The notes: generated by a model from the letters alone, not told the origin. Positions 1-9,899 are shown, counted from the stretch's first letter. The stretch is DNA of 64,000 nucleotides from Mumia xiangluensis (GCF_010994095.1 NZ_WJYO01000001.1:806001-870000); one strand, 5' to 3'. Made by a program: numbers and translations.

Positions 1-2963
1 CCGACTCGTACGCGACGCTGGCGGAGGACCTGACCGAGCTGCAGGCGGACGTCGTCGACGACCTCTACCTCGCCGAGCACGCGACGGGCGCGACGCTCGA
101 CTACAAGCAGGCCCAGACCGACGCGCAGATCGCACTCGACAACCCAGGCGCGGTGCTGTCGCCCGCCAACCCGACCGGGCCCATCGCGACACGGCTGGCC
201 TTCGTCGAGAAGGTCCGCGCCGAGGTCACGCGGCGCAAGCGCAGGGCGGCGTTGCTCGGCTACGACGACCTCCTCAGCGAGCTCGCCGACGCGTTGGAGG
301 CTGACGACAGCCCGGCACGGCGGCGGATGCGCGAACGCTGGTCGGTCGTACTGGTCGACGAGTTCCAGGACACCGATCCGGTGCAGTGGCAGGTGTTCTC
401 CAGGGTGTTCGCGACCGACGATGAGGGGTTTCGACTCGCTTCGCTCGCTCAACCAACGGAGGCTTCGCTCGCTCAACCAGCGGGGGGTAAGACGCTCGTC
501 CTGATCGGCGATCCGAAGCAGGCGATCTACGCGTTCCGCGGCGGCGACGTGGCCACGTACCTGCTCGCCGCCAAGACGGCGACGACGCGGACGTCGCTGC
601 CGACGAACTACCGCAGCGATGCGCCGTTGGTCGACGCGCTGCAACGGCTGATGGCGAACGTCCAGCTCTCGCCTGGCATCGTCGCCCACCCGATCACCGC
701 CCAGAGGACGGCGCACCGGCTGCAGGGAGCGCCGGACAACAGCCCTCTCCGGCTGCGGGCGATGCTGAGCAGCAAGAAGCTCGCGATCGGGACGGTACGA
801 GAGAACGTCTGCGCCGACGCTGCCGCCGACATCGCGCGCCTGCTCACCTCCGGCGCCACGTTCGACGACTCTCCGGTACGACCCCAGCACATCGCGGTCC
901 TGGCGCACACCAACCGCGACCTGCATCTTATGCGGACGGCGCTGCGTACGCGCGGGATCCCGTCCGTCCTGGTCTCCAGCGAGTCGGTCCTTCGTACGAT
1001 CGCCGCTGAATGGTGGCTTCACCTGATGATGGCGCTGGAGCAGCCGCACCGCCCCGAACGCCTTCGCCTGGCGGCGCTCACGCCGTTCCTCGGGTGGACG
1101 GTGGAGCAGCTGGATGCCGACGGGGACCAGGGGACGGAGGCGATCTCTGCACAGGTGCGCTCCCTGGTCGCGGCGTATCACCGCGGCGCCATCGCCGCCG
1201 TACTCGACGTTGCTCGCAGCCAGGGTCTCGACGCGCGCGTGTTGTCGCAGGTCGGAGGCGAGCGCGATCTGACCGACATCGAGCACTGCGCCCAGCTCCT
1301 GCAGGAGCACGTACTCGACGGGACACGTGCGCTTCCGAGCCTGGTCGCCTGGCTCAGGCAGCAGAGCGCGGACGACACGGCGACCACCGCGGCGTCGCGG
1401 ATCATGCGGCTCGACTCCGACGCCCTGGCCGTCACCTTGTCGACGATCCACGGCAGCAAGGGCCTGCAGTATCCGATCGTGTACGCGCCATTCCTGTTCG
1501 ACCACTGGATGCGGGACGACCCGACGCCCGCGATCATCCACCGCGACGGGCAACGGGTGCTCTCCTTCGATTCGACCGAGGTGAACAAGCCCGAGCACCG
1601 CTCCGAGGCGCTCGGCGAGAACATGCGCCTGGCGTACGTCGCGATGACGCGGGCCCAGTCGCAGGTCGTCGTCTGGTGGGCTCCCACGTGGAACACCGCC
1701 AACTCGGCCCTGCACAGGCTCCTGTTCGGACAGGCCGACTCTGCCGAGCAGCTCGAGTCGTTGCTTGCTGCTCGCGCACAGGGTGGCGATGGTGACGTGG
1801 TGGTTCCTGCTGAGCAGGTGCCGCTGAAGGACGGAGCGACCTCCGAGCACATCCTCCAGACCTGGGCGGCTCACGGCGCGTTCAGCCTCACCGAGGTCGA
1901 CGGCGATCGGCGCGCGCCGGAGGTCCCGGCCGAGCAGGCGACGACACCCCTGGCAGTGCGGGGTTTCGACCGCTCTTGGGTCGACCAGGTGTGGCGCCGA
2001 ACGTCGTACTCGTCGCTGACCGCGGCCTCGCACGACTCGGGCTCGGCCACCTCAGAGCCCGAGGCCGATGCGGTGGGACGCGACGACGAGGAACCCCTCA
2101 CTGCCGCCGGCCCGCGCGCGTTGGTCGGCGGCGACGTTCCCTCACCGATGGCGCAGATGCCCGTCGGCACCACGTTCGGATCGTTGGTGCACGCGGTGCT
2201 GGAGGACGCCGACTTCCAGGCCGACGACCTGCATCGCGATCTCGCCGACCGCACCCGCGAACACCTGACGTGGTGGCCGGTCGACGTGGACCCCGACGCG
2301 CTGGCCACGGCGCTCGAAGCCGTCTGTACGACGTCGCTGGGGCCGCTGGCAGACGGCGTGACCTTGGTCGACCTGCCGCGTACGGATCGGTTCGCGGAGA
2401 TGGACTTCGAGCTGCCGTTGGCGGGTGGCGATCGCCCTCACGCGAACGCGCGGTTGGGGGCGATGGCGCCGATCCTGCGCGAGCACCTGCCGGCCGGCGA
2501 CCCGCTGCGGGCGTACGCCGATGCCCTCGACGGAGAGGAGCTCGGCGGTCAGGCGCTGCTGGGCTATCTGACCGGCTCGATCGACCTCACCTTCCGGCAC
2601 GACGGCAAGTTCTACGTCGTCGACTACAAGACCAACTGGCTCGGACCGACCGACGCCGAGCTGACCCTCGCCGAGTACGCGCCAGCGCGGCTGGCCGAGG
2701 CGATGACGCACTCGACGTACCCGCTGCAGGCGATCCTGTACTCGGTCGTGCTCCACCGTTATCTGCGCTGGCGGCTCCCGGCGTACGACCCCGACGTGCA
2801 CCTGGGCGGCGTGATGTACCTGTACCTCCGCGGCATGGCCGGCCCCGACACCCCGCTGGTGGACGGGCACCCGTGCGGGGTGTTCTCGTGGCGTCCACCG
2901 TCGGCGCTGCTCGAAGACCTGTCGGCCGTGCTCGACGGTCGTACGCGGGAGGGGGTGCGATGA
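1..2963 (+). CDS. recB: RecB, 3' part (exodeoxyribonuclease V beta subunit), cut by left edge
   Basis: Helicase-nuclease subunit of RecBCD, which resects double-strand breaks and degrades foreign linear DNA. The frame is open from base 3, so the N-terminal part with the Walker A motif lies outside the window; 986 residues are visible. Seen: UvrD-type motif II (DEFQDTDPVQW, about 350-385), motif III (GDPKQAIYAFRGG, about 505-545), late helicase motifs including GSKGLQYPIVY and AYVAMTRAQ, and a C-terminal PD-(D/E)XK nuclease with VVDYKTNW near 2620. recD follows with a 4-base ATGA overlap, so the two are translationally coupled; recC is expected upstream, out of view. Odd: about 21 residues between motifs II and III (EGFRLASLAQP...) are the translation of an intergenic-type repeat inserted in frame. 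Identity is firm. Confidence 0.93.
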   Translation, partial: DSYATLAEDLTELQADVVDDLYLAEHATGATLDYKQAQTDAQIALDNPGAVLSPANPTGPIATRLAFVEKVRAEVTRRKRRAALLGYDDLLSELADALEADDSPARRRMRERWSVVLVDEFQDTDPVQWQVFSRVFATDDEGFRLASLAQPTEASLAQPAGGKTLVLIGDPKQAIYAFRGGDVATYLLAAKTATTRTSLPTNYRSDAPLVDALQRLMANVQLSPGIVAHPITAQRTAHRLQGAPDNSPLRLRAMLSSKKLAIGTVRENVCADAAADIARLLTSGATFDDSPVRPQHIAVLAHTNRDLHLMRTALRTRGIPSVLVSSESVLRTIAAEWWLHLMMALEQPHRPERLRLAALTPFLGWTVEQLDADGDQGTEAISAQVRSLVAAYHRGAIAAVLDVARSQGLDARVLSQVGGERDLTDIEHCAQLLQEHVLDGTRALPSLVAWLRQQSADDTATTAASRIMRLDSDALAVTLSTIHGSKGLQYPIVYAPFLFDHWMRDDPTPAIIHRDGQRVLSFDSTEVNKPEHRSEALGENMRLAYVAMTRAQSQVVVWWAPTWNTANSALHRLLFGQADSAEQLESLLAARAQGGDGDVVVPAEQVPLKDGATSEHILQTWAAHGAFSLTEVDGDRRAPEVPAEQATTPLAVRGFDRSWVDQVWRRTSYSSLTAASHDSGSATSEPEADAVGRDDEEPLTAAGPRALVGGDVPSPMAQMPVGTTFGSLVHAVLEDADFQADDLHRDLADRTREHLTWWPVDVDPDALATALEAVCTTSLGPLADGVTLVDLPRTDRFAEMDFELPLAGGDRPHANARLGAMAPILREHLPAGDPLRAYADALDGEELGGQALLGYLTGSIDLTFRHDGKFYVVDYKTNWLGPTDAELTLAEYAPARLAEAMTHSTYPLQAILYSVVLHRYLRWRLPAYDPDVHLGGVMYLYLRGMAGPDTPLVDGHPCGVFSWRPPSALLEDLSAVLDGRTREGVR
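425..486. repeat. Palindromic-family repeat inserted in frame inside recB
   Basis: Two partial copies of a unit containing CTTCGCTCGCTCAACCA stand at 427-455 and 463-485. The first 29 bases (GGTTTCGACTCGC... to ...CTCAACCA) match the reverse complement of the intergenic repeat at 38721-38753. The insertion adds a whole number of codons without a stop, between helicase motifs II and III, so RecB probably remains functional with a surface loop there. Confidence 0.8.
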
Positions 2964-4690
2964 CCGCGGACCCAGCCGTCACTGTCGTCGCCGAGGGGCG
3001 GCTGGCGACCCTCAACGAGGCGGGCTTCCTGGACGGCAGCGACTGCGTCGTCGCCACGCGAATCTGCCGCCAGCTCGGTGAGGAGGTCGGCGGCGATGCT
3101 GCGCTCGCGCTGGCGTTCGCCGTACGTGCCGTCCGGGACGGTTCGACTGCGCTCTCGCTCAACTCGGTCGCCGCACTGACCGCGGACCTCGACGACGAGG
3201 ACGACGTCGACGGGGAGCCACCGACCGTGGGCGACACCGTGGAGCTCCCCGAGTCGGGAGCGTGGCTGGAGGCCGTACGTTCTAGTCCTCTCGTCGCCGC
3301 CGGCGTGCTGCGCGTCGATCTCGGACTGGTGTACCTCGACCGCTATCACGGCGACGAACGGCTCATCGCTGACGCGCTGCGCAGGCGAGGCGCCACCAGC
3401 GTGTTGCCAGTGGACATGGAGGTAGTCGAGGACGTCGTACGCGACAGGACGCTGGATGACGCGCAGAAGGCGGCCGTACGCCGCGTCGCCGAACGCGCCA
3501 CTACGGTCCTGACGGGCGGGCCCGGGATGGGGAAGACGTACACGATCGCGACAGTCATCCGCGCGCTGGGCGACAGCAGCGGGCAGACACTCCGTATCGG
3601 TCTCGCCGCACCCACGGGCAAGGCTGCAGCGAGGATGAACGAGGTGCTGGAGGACGAGCTGGCCCACGCCTCGTCGATCAGCCCCGCGATGACCCTGCAC
3701 CGCATGCTGGGCAGCAAGCCAAGCAACAGCCAACGGTTCCGGCACGACGCCCGCAACCCGCTGCCGCACGACCTGGTCGTCGTGGACGAGGCCTCGATGG
3801 TCTCGCTGAGCATGATGGCGCGACTGGTCGAGGCGCTGGCGCCGTCGGCCCGGCTACTCTTGGTTGGGGATCCCGACCAGCTGGCGTCCGTCGAGGCTGG
3901 CTCGGTTCTCGCCGACCTCGTACGCGGCCTCGAGCCCGGCGGGAGTGTCGTACGGCTGACGGAGAACCACCGGCTGCGTGAGGACCGTGCGGGGCTTGCG
4001 GCCGCGTTCAGGACCGGTGACGCGGAGGCGGTGCTCGACGCCGTCGACACTGCCACGACGGGCGTCACGTTCATCGAGACTGACGAGCCGGGGCTCGACC
4101 TGTTGCCGCAGGTCGTCGAGCACGCTGTACGACTCCGCGAGCTCGCCTTGGACGGCGACAGCGTCGGCGCTCTCGCGCATGTGGGGACCAACCGCCTCCT
4201 GTGCGCACACCGTACGGGGCCCTTCGGCACCCGGCGCTGGAACCAGCTCGTCGAGCGTGCACTCGCCGAGCGGGCGCCGGAGGTGGCGCTGCAGACGATG
4301 TATGTCGGTCGACCGATCCTGGTCACGCGCAACGACTACGGGCTCGGTGTCCGCAACGGCGATGCCGGCGTCATCATCCGAACCGACGACGGCCCTCTCG
4401 CGGTCATCGAGACGGCGAGCGGATTCCTGTCGCTCGCGCCGTGGCGCCTGTCCGACATCGAGACCATGCACGCGATGACCGTGCACAAGGCTCAGGGGAG
4501 CCAGGCCGAGAACGTCGTCGTCATCGTCCCGCCGCCCCGCTCCCGGCTACTGACCCGCGAGATGCTGTACACCGCGATCACTCGCGCGGAGCAGCACCTC
4601 ACTATCGTCGGCAGCCGCGACGCCGTGCGTCAGGCCGTGGAGGCAACTGCCCAGCGATCTTCGGGCCTGGCCGCGCGGCTGGCCAACTGA
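2960..4690 (+). CDS. recD: RecD, exodeoxyribonuclease V alpha subunit
   Basis: The 5'-to-3' helicase subunit of RecBCD, 576 residues. The ATG at 2960 overlaps the recB stop (ATGA), which decides the start; a longer frame upstream is only recB read out of frame. Superfamily 1 motifs: Walker A LTGGPGMGKTYT at about 184-195, Walker B VVVDEASMVS at about 273-282, GDPDQLASV near 305, and the C-terminal motifs MTVHKAQGSQAENVV and LYTAITRAEQHL at about 505-550. Slightly shorter than E. coli RecD (608) but complete. It is the last recognisable gene of the rec operon; the sequence becomes degenerate and lower in GC right after it. Confidence 0.95.
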   Translation: MTADPAVTVVAEGRLATLNEAGFLDGSDCVVATRICRQLGEEVGGDAALALAFAVRAVRDGSTALSLNSVAALTADLDDEDDVDGEPPTVGDTVELPESGAWLEAVRSSPLVAAGVLRVDLGLVYLDRYHGDERLIADALRRRGATSVLPVDMEVVEDVVRDRTLDDAQKAAVRRVAERATTVLTGGPGMGKTYTIATVIRALGDSSGQTLRIGLAAPTGKAAARMNEVLEDELAHASSISPAMTLHRMLGSKPSNSQRFRHDARNPLPHDLVVVDEASMVSLSMMARLVEALAPSARLLLVGDPDQLASVEAGSVLADLVRGLEPGGSVVRLTENHRLREDRAGLAAAFRTGDAEAVLDAVDTATTGVTFIETDEPGLDLLPQVVEHAVRLRELALDGDSVGALAHVGTNRLLCAHRTGPFGTRRWNQLVERALAERAPEVALQTMYVGRPILVTRNDYGLGVRNGDAGVIIRTDDGPLAVIETASGFLSLAPWRLSDIETMHAMTVHKAQGSQAENVVVIVPPPRSRLLTREMLYTAITRAEQHLTIVGSRDAVRQAVEATAQRSSGLAARLAN

Positions 4691-5206
4691 GATCGTCCGA
4701 GGAGGCCCCCGACGTGTCCGCCTCTGGCATGTCAGGACGACGCCGACGACGTGTGAGTCGGCCATGACCACACAACCGTCATGTCGTCCTCGTCGAATCG
4801 CGTCGTTCCGCTCCCAGAATCACGCGATCGGATCCGCCGAATGGGTGCAGAGCGCGTCTTCGCCTCGCCAGCGCGAACCCGGTGGCGCGGGCGACGGCCA
4901 TGCCGAGCAAGGCTGCGACGACCGTGGCTGCGAAATTAGCCACTGAGCCCACCAGCGCGCCAACGACAGATCCGACCAGTTGACCTCTGAGTCGCCCGTA
5001 TGCGACGCGTTGCCCACGCTAAACCTGATCACATTCTGTCGGCAAAGAAGAATCCGGTCACCGCGCCGACCAGGCTGATGGTGATGAGCGCCGTACCAGC
5101 TATGCGACACATGCTCGCGCCTGAGCGCTCGACCGGGCGCCAGGTGGCTGCGCCGGTCGGGCGTCGGCGCCGCGCCCTGAGGCAGAGGTTGGATGGCTAG
5201 CGGATG
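4691..5206. other. Intergenic, gene-poor junction between recD and the defence-like island
   Basis: No intact gene of convincing length. Base composition falls toward that of the following island. The minus strand holds two short hydrophobic reading frames (see 4779-5112) interrupted by stops, best read as remnants. Plus-strand frames here are short and lack any recognisable protein character. Confidence 0.5.
4779..5112 (-). pseudogene. Remnant of a small membrane-protein gene(s)
   Basis: Minus strand, 5112-5029: ATG opens a 27-residue frame (MCRIAGTALITISLVGAVTG, then FFFADRM, stop) that is one clean transmembrane segment. In another frame, 5018-4779 is open without a start and reads as a long glycine-zipper hydrophobic stretch (GQLVGSVVGALVGSVANFAA...ALLGMAVA) followed by an arginine-rich tail. 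Two membrane-like segments in different frames separated by stops suggest a decayed membrane protein. The 27-residue frame alone could instead be a genuine tiny membrane peptide. I cannot name a family. Confidence 0.25.
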
Positions 5207-8200
5207 CTAATCGTCGGTGGCTGGAGGTGTCTTTTCGGGCGGGACTGACCCTTGATCGACAATGCGGTGGGTTCGCCACACGTTGAGGTTCTGCTGGTAA
5301 ACCTTCCGGATGGCGTCGGGAACTTCCACGTTGGGGAGGGAATGCGTGAGTTGGCGTTCACCGAAACCGACCGTGATGACTGCTAGTCCGCTGGCGTAGC
5401 TCTTCAGGATGTCTTCTCTGATGTAGAGGAGGTTGCCTTCGAGCCCGGCTGAGGCCGCGTAGCTCTTGGATGCCGGCGCCCCGGTTGGGTCTGTTTGATT
5501 GAACGATGCAGGCGTAGAGCGGAGATTTGAGGCGTTGGAGAGTCGTTTGCTAGGGACGTAGGAGAAGGCCTGATTCTCGGAGCTGTTGTGTCCTTCCCAG
5601 GCGAAGGTGTGGGCGAGCACTTCGAACGGGAGAGTCGTGGCCTTCCGGGGCGGTTCGACGGGCAGTTTCGGGGGCGTGGGGGTTGTGTCGTCTGCGGTGC
5701 CGCCGTACTTGGCCAGTAAGTCATTGATCTCGGTGGGCAGGTTTTCGAGTTCGTCGGTTTGGTCGGTGTACGGGGCGGGGTGGTATCCGCGGACGAAGCT
5801 GTTGTACGGGTCTTCGTGGGGCTCGTTGTGGTAGTCGGTCCAGCCGTCGTTGGGGTCCCAGGGGATGTTCTTCATGCCTGTTCCTGCCATGTCTTCTCCA
5901 GAGGACACCATTCGTGGGTGCCATGGGATTTCTCCGGCGAACAGGTAGTAGGCGGCTGGTAGGTCAATTAGATCGCGACCGGGGTAGCTGATGCTCTCCC
6001 AGTGCTTGAGGATGTCTTCGCTTTGGGAAGCGTCGACGGCGATGGTGTTGAAGAGGCCAAAGGTGTTGCGGCCGGTGGCATTGTCTTTGGAGCTGAGGTT
6101 GGCGTGGACGAGTACCCAGGGGCCTTCGTCGCCATCGAGCGTTGGGCGGTACAGGAGGTCGTCTGGGACTTCGATGGTGCCGTTGAGGAGCCATTGCTCG
6201 TCACTTGAGTCGGTGGTGCCGATCCATTCGGGAAGGTCGAATGGGAGCTGCGGGTTGCGTTGGGGGAAGGTCGGGTCGATGTCCGTTTCGAGCCAATGTA
6301 GCCGGGCGCCGCTTGCTAGGAGTTCTCCTGCCACAAGGTAGAACCCGATCCAGGCGTACTTCTTGCCGTAGCGGTCGATTCGGTCCGGCCCGCGGTCGTT
6401 GTTGCGTCGGCCGATGCTCGAGTCGATCTTGAGGAACTCCTCTTGGCGCCACCCTAGGTCGTAGACGACGCCGAGGATCTGGGCGATCGCTTTCTGGTGG
6501 CCGAGGTGTTTGTCGTCGTAGTTGCCGCGGTCTCTGAACAGGCGTCCAACTGTGTAGTTGCCGAAGTCCATGTGGATCGTGAGGTTGGCGTCATTGTGGG
6601 ACGGATGTCCCTTGGGGATTGGGGCGGGAAGGGCGCCTGGGGCGAAGTCGATTCCGTCGGCCGCTGCGGGCGGGAGTGCGTGTGGGTAGTGGGCTCGGGC
6701 GAACTCGATGGTGCCTGCGATGTAGTAGCGGGTGAGGCGGTGGAAGGTGGGCGCTGTGGGTTCGTCGCCGGATACGATGGGCACAAGTTTGGTGAGGTAC
6801 TCGGCGAGTTGGATTTCGAACTCGGGGTCGTGCTGTTGGTGGGCGGTGGCGACGCCGTAGGCGGCGGCGGTGGCGCGTTCTCCGATGTAAGGGTCGTTAA
6901 TTGTCAGTGCGTCGAGCGCGAGGTTGAACAGGGCGGTGCTGTTGCCGCGGCCGTACCAATAGAGAGCTGCGGTGGCTGCGTCGCGGAGGTCTCTGACGGT
7001 GCTTGTGAGGACCCAGAGGAGCCATCGTGCGCGGAGGGCATCTGCGTCTGTTCTTTCGGGCCGGTTCTGCCAGTCGGCGGCGATGGCATGGGCGTCGGCG
7101 AGTGCGCTCTGCCAGTTTGAACGGAGCCACTCGGTCCATCGGAGGTCGCGGTTGCTGACGGCCATGGGGCGAAGGATGGTGTCCAGGAAGGTGGTGTTTA
7201 GGGGGTGGTCGGGAATTGCTCGAGATTCGCGGAGGCGGGCCCAGTAGGGACTGGTGTTCTCAGCGTTGTTGATGGCGTTGGTCCACGTCTCGACCGTCGC
7301 GTCGTCCACTGATGCGGGATCGAGGGCGACCGTCCGCAGCAACGCGGGTCGAACGAACTGGTCGCCAACGGCTTGCCACAACTGTCCGTGGTTGTGCCTT
7401 GGGAGCACGAACGCGAGAGCGTCGAAGATGTCTGTCGCTAGCTGGTGGCGCGTTGCCGAGGTATTCGCGAGAAGTCCTTCGACCTCTGGTGTCTTGAGAG
7501 CTTGGACGAAGGTGTTTCCGCCGTGCCTGACTGTCGCGGACGCGATGAGGTATCCGGCGAGAAGGTCGTATACGACTGCAACGACGAGGTCAGGTCTTAG
7601 TGTGTGGTCCGGAGCTTCGGCATCTTGGGCCGGTTGGCGGATCAGCACGCCCTCGTTCTCGAGCGCAGCGAGGATGCTTCCGTCCCACCGGGCTCGAGTC
7701 AGGTCGCCAAAGATCTCCTTCACGCGAGCTTCGGGGAGCTCACGTGTTCCTTCCTTCCACAGTTCGAGCCCGAGCGCGTCGAGCGCCTCGAGAACTTCCG
7801 ACGCTCTGAGTTGCGGGTTGAGGTCCTCGATTCGGTCGGCGACCTCGGCGAGGTAGGTGCCGAACATTTCGTTCAGCGAACGGGGAAGGTGGGCCAGGAC
7901 GACCGTCTCTTCCCTGCTGGGGTTGGCCACTGTGCAGAAGATGCGAAGGGCTAGCGGCTGGCGGAACAGGTCGCGTGGCAGCTCAGTACGGGGTGCGTCG
8001 ATCTTGAAGTACTCGAAGTACTTCTTTACGACTTCGGACAGTTCGACGGTGAACCCGTCCAGGGGCAAAACGCGATCGATGCTTGTGGGGATGGCTCGCG
8101 GTACGAATGTCTCCCTGATGGTGCAGATGACGAGCACTGATGGGTACTTCTCGAGCTTCTTCTGGAGCTTGTCGAGTAGTGGACGCCAGTCGCCAGGGTT

Positions 8201-9439
8201 CTCGGCTTCATTGAGGCCGTCGACGACGATCGGGAGGCGGCACTGGGCGCGTGCTGCAGCGGCGTCGACGGCTGCTAGGAGTGCGTCGAAGGTTTGTACG
8301 GGTTTGCCGGCAAGCGTGACTTGCCGCGCCAGTTGGTCGAGATCGTCTCGGTCGCTTAGTCGCCGCCCGTACAGGAGGACACCGGCTGGTCGTGCCTCGG
8401 TTGCGGTCGTGAGCCTCGCGGCGAGGTGGGTCTTTCCGAATCCTGCATCTCCGGTGACTACAACTATTTGGGCGGCGAGGCGGTCGAAGACTTGGTTGGC
8501 GAGGGATATGGCTTCCCGCGTGCGAAACACGAGGTTGGTGAGCGGCGGCGCTGCTGGGTGGTTTTCGGCTCGCAGTTTGCGCAGGACCGGTGGTGTGGCG
8601 GGAGGGGGTGTTGGGATAACAGCGTCACCGAGTTCGCGCCAGGTGTGGTCACCGTCGGGCGACAGTCGTTCGTAGACCTCCGCTAGGAGTTGACGCACGT
8701 TGAACGCACGCTCGACCAAGTCGGCCAGATCGTCCGCAAGGTTGGCGGGGATGGCGACCTGCCCGACAGTGCCGTCGACTCGTTGGACAAGGGACTTGAG
8801 TTCATGGCCGATGTGGTCGAGGTCGTTCCAAGCGTCGGGTTCTGCAAGCATCTGCCGCAGGGCAAGTTCGACACTGGTGGACTGATGGACTTCAGGGAAC
8901 CAGCGTTCGCGGACCTCGGAGACCGCCGATTCCTGTAGTTCTTCGAGTCGGGCGGCATTGATGACTAGGTCTCCAAAGTAGGTTTCGCGTAGGAGTTCGA
9001 CGTCGCCGACGAGGAGGTTGGCGAGATCTTCGGAGACCTGATGGTCGAGTTTGAAGCCTGGCGTGAGGCTGCTGAACCAGGCCTGGTCTTTCGGGGTGAA
9101 TGGCCTTCGGGTGCATAGGACCCAGTCGGTCAGGTCAGGGAGGTGCATAGCGGTCTTCGCTTGGGAGTCTTCTACGTCGTCTCGGCGGTTCGTGCCGATG
9201 GCGGTGCCGGATGACACCTTCCACCACTTCGTCTGCCAGCCGAACCAGCGACCGGCTTCGCCGAGGCCGCAGTCTTGGTTGAGATGGATGTGGAACTCGA
9301 CGCCGGGCTGCTGGGCTCGCGCCTGGAAGTCTCCGTACCGGCCGTAGGTCTGGCGGATGGCTCCGCGCCATAGAAGTTCGAAGTTCGCTGTGCTGTCGCC
9401 GGGAAGTTCGTCGAACTTGTCCCAGTTGAGGTCTGGCAT
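5207..9439 (-). CDS. Nuclease-like/NACHT-type STAND ATPase with long helical C-terminus, putative anti-phage effector
   Basis: A 1410-residue protein. The ATG at 9439 is preceded by GGAGGAG seven bases upstream; a frame continuing further upstream is the neighbouring gene out of phase. Domains: residues 1-150 resemble a restriction-endonuclease-like (Mrr-type) domain, with E48 in PGVEFH and Q69-T-K71 in GWQTKWW fitting the acidic and QxK active-site positions; P-loop VVVTGDAGFGKTHLA at about 324-338; Walker B IVVDGLNEAE at about 405-414, typical of NACHT ATPases; a winged-helix-like LVVAVVYDLLAGYLIA after the ATPase core; then some 750 residues, mostly helical in character, that could form a sensor. 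Signal-dependent oligomerisation triggering the nuclease would fit bacterial NACHT/Avs proteins. It is last in an operon behind a 133-residue protein (58-base gap) and a radical SAM enzyme. GC is visibly lower than in flanking genes, implying transfer. Nuclease and ATPase calls are motif-based; the role is inference. Confidence 0.75.
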   Translation of the reverse strand: MPDLNWDKFDELPGDSTANFELLWRGAIRQTYGRYGDFQARAQQPGVEFHIHLNQDCGLGEAGRWFGWQTKWWKVSSGTAIGTNRRDDVEDSQAKTAMHLPDLTDWVLCTRRPFTPKDQAWFSSLTPGFKLDHQVSEDLANLLVGDVELLRETYFGDLVINAARLEELQESAVSEVRERWFPEVHQSTSVELALRQMLAEPDAWNDLDHIGHELKSLVQRVDGTVGQVAIPANLADDLADLVERAFNVRQLLAEVYERLSPDGDHTWRELGDAVIPTPPPATPPVLRKLRAENHPAAPPLTNLVFRTREAISLANQVFDRLAAQIVVVTGDAGFGKTHLAARLTTATEARPAGVLLYGRRLSDRDDLDQLARQVTLAGKPVQTFDALLAAVDAAAARAQCRLPIVVDGLNEAENPGDWRPLLDKLQKKLEKYPSVLVICTIRETFVPRAIPTSIDRVLPLDGFTVELSEVVKKYFEYFKIDAPRTELPRDLFRQPLALRIFCTVANPSREETVVLAHLPRSLNEMFGTYLAEVADRIEDLNPQLRASEVLEALDALGLELWKEGTRELPEARVKEIFGDLTRARWDGSILAALENEGVLIRQPAQDAEAPDHTLRPDLVVAVVYDLLAGYLIASATVRHGGNTFVQALKTPEVEGLLANTSATRHQLATDIFDALAFVLPRHNHGQLWQAVGDQFVRPALLRTVALDPASVDDATVETWTNAINNAENTSPYWARLRESRAIPDHPLNTTFLDTILRPMAVSNRDLRWTEWLRSNWQSALADAHAIAADWQNRPERTDADALRARWLLWVLTSTVRDLRDAATAALYWYGRGNSTALFNLALDALTINDPYIGERATAAAYGVATAHQQHDPEFEIQLAEYLTKLVPIVSGDEPTAPTFHRLTRYYIAGTIEFARAHYPHALPPAAADGIDFAPGALPAPIPKGHPSHNDANLTIHMDFGNYTVGRLFRDRGNYDDKHLGHQKAIAQILGVVYDLGWRQEEFLKIDSSIGRRNNDRGPDRIDRYGKKYAWIGFYLVAGELLASGARLHWLETDIDPTFPQRNPQLPFDLPEWIGTTDSSDEQWLLNGTIEVPDDLLYRPTLDGDEGPWVLVHANLSSKDNATGRNTFGLFNTIAVDASQSEDILKHWESISYPGRDLIDLPAAYYLFAGEIPWHPRMVSSGEDMAGTGMKNIPWDPNDGWTDYHNEPHEDPYNSFVRGYHPAPYTDQTDELENLPTEINDLLAKYGGTADDTTPTPPKLPVEPPRKATTLPFEVLAHTFAWEGHNSSENQAFSYVPSKRLSNASNLRSTPASFNQTDPTGAPASKSYAASAGLEGNLLYIREDILKSYASGLAVITVGFGERQLTHSLPNVEVPDAIRKVYQQNLNVWRTHRIVDQGSVPPEKTPPATDD

Positions 9440-9497
9440 TACGCGTACTCCTCCACTGAGTTCAGGGTCTGGCAGTGGCGGCAGAATGCGTCCACGG

Positions 9498-9899
9498 CTA
9501 GATGTCCGAGCCGTGTGGGTGAACGTGCTTCGAGTACATCTCGATCTTTGCGTCGAGGTGCAGAAGGACCTTGATGTAGCCGAGGACTTCGACTTCGTCG
9601 GTGGCGAGGACGAGTTGATTGCCGTGCACTGTGGCGTCCACTTCGTAGAGGAATTGCTCGAGGTCGTTGTACCCGAAGCTGTGCATGTTGACTTCGTCCA
9701 TGACCTTGAGGAGTTCGCCGCTGAATTCACGGTTGTGGTTGCCGAGGGAGAAGCGACCTCCCTTCTCTTCGGCGGCCATGGCCTCCTTCATCCGGTCGAT
9801 GACGTACAGTGCGTGCCTCGCATCGACTTCAGTCTTGAAATGGCCGACCATCGCCAGGTTCATTGAATGCTCCGTCCCGAAGCCGTTCCAGATCTTCAT
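9498..9899 (-). CDS. Small conserved protein of unknown function in the radical SAM/NACHT operon
   Basis: 133 residues, ATG at 9899 overlapping the stop of the radical SAM gene (ATGA), so translationally coupled. No signal peptide, no transmembrane segment, no cysteines. It begins MKIWNGFGTEHSMNLAMVGHF and contains a second block ending in KIEMYSKHVHPHG; predicted alpha/beta. I recall similar openings in proteins labelled DUF6375, but this is from memory and unchecked. Conserved-looking residues (GxGTEHSMN, ATDEVEVLGYIK) suggest a real family. Its place between the enzyme and the ATPase makes it a plausible substrate, carrier or adaptor for one of them; no sequence feature decides which. Confidence 0.75.
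   Translation of the reverse strand: MKIWNGFGTEHSMNLAMVGHFKTEVDARHALYVIDRMKEAMAAEEKGGRFSLGNHNREFSGELLKVMDEVNMHSFGYNDLEQFLYEVDATVHGNQLVLATDEVEVLGYIKVLLHLDAKIEMYSKHVHPHGSDI

Noticed and set aside
9440-9730. N-terminal extension of the NACHT protein up to 9730
   Set aside because: The extension is serine/threonine-rich antisense-phase translation of the 133-residue gene; GGAGGAG places the start at 9439.
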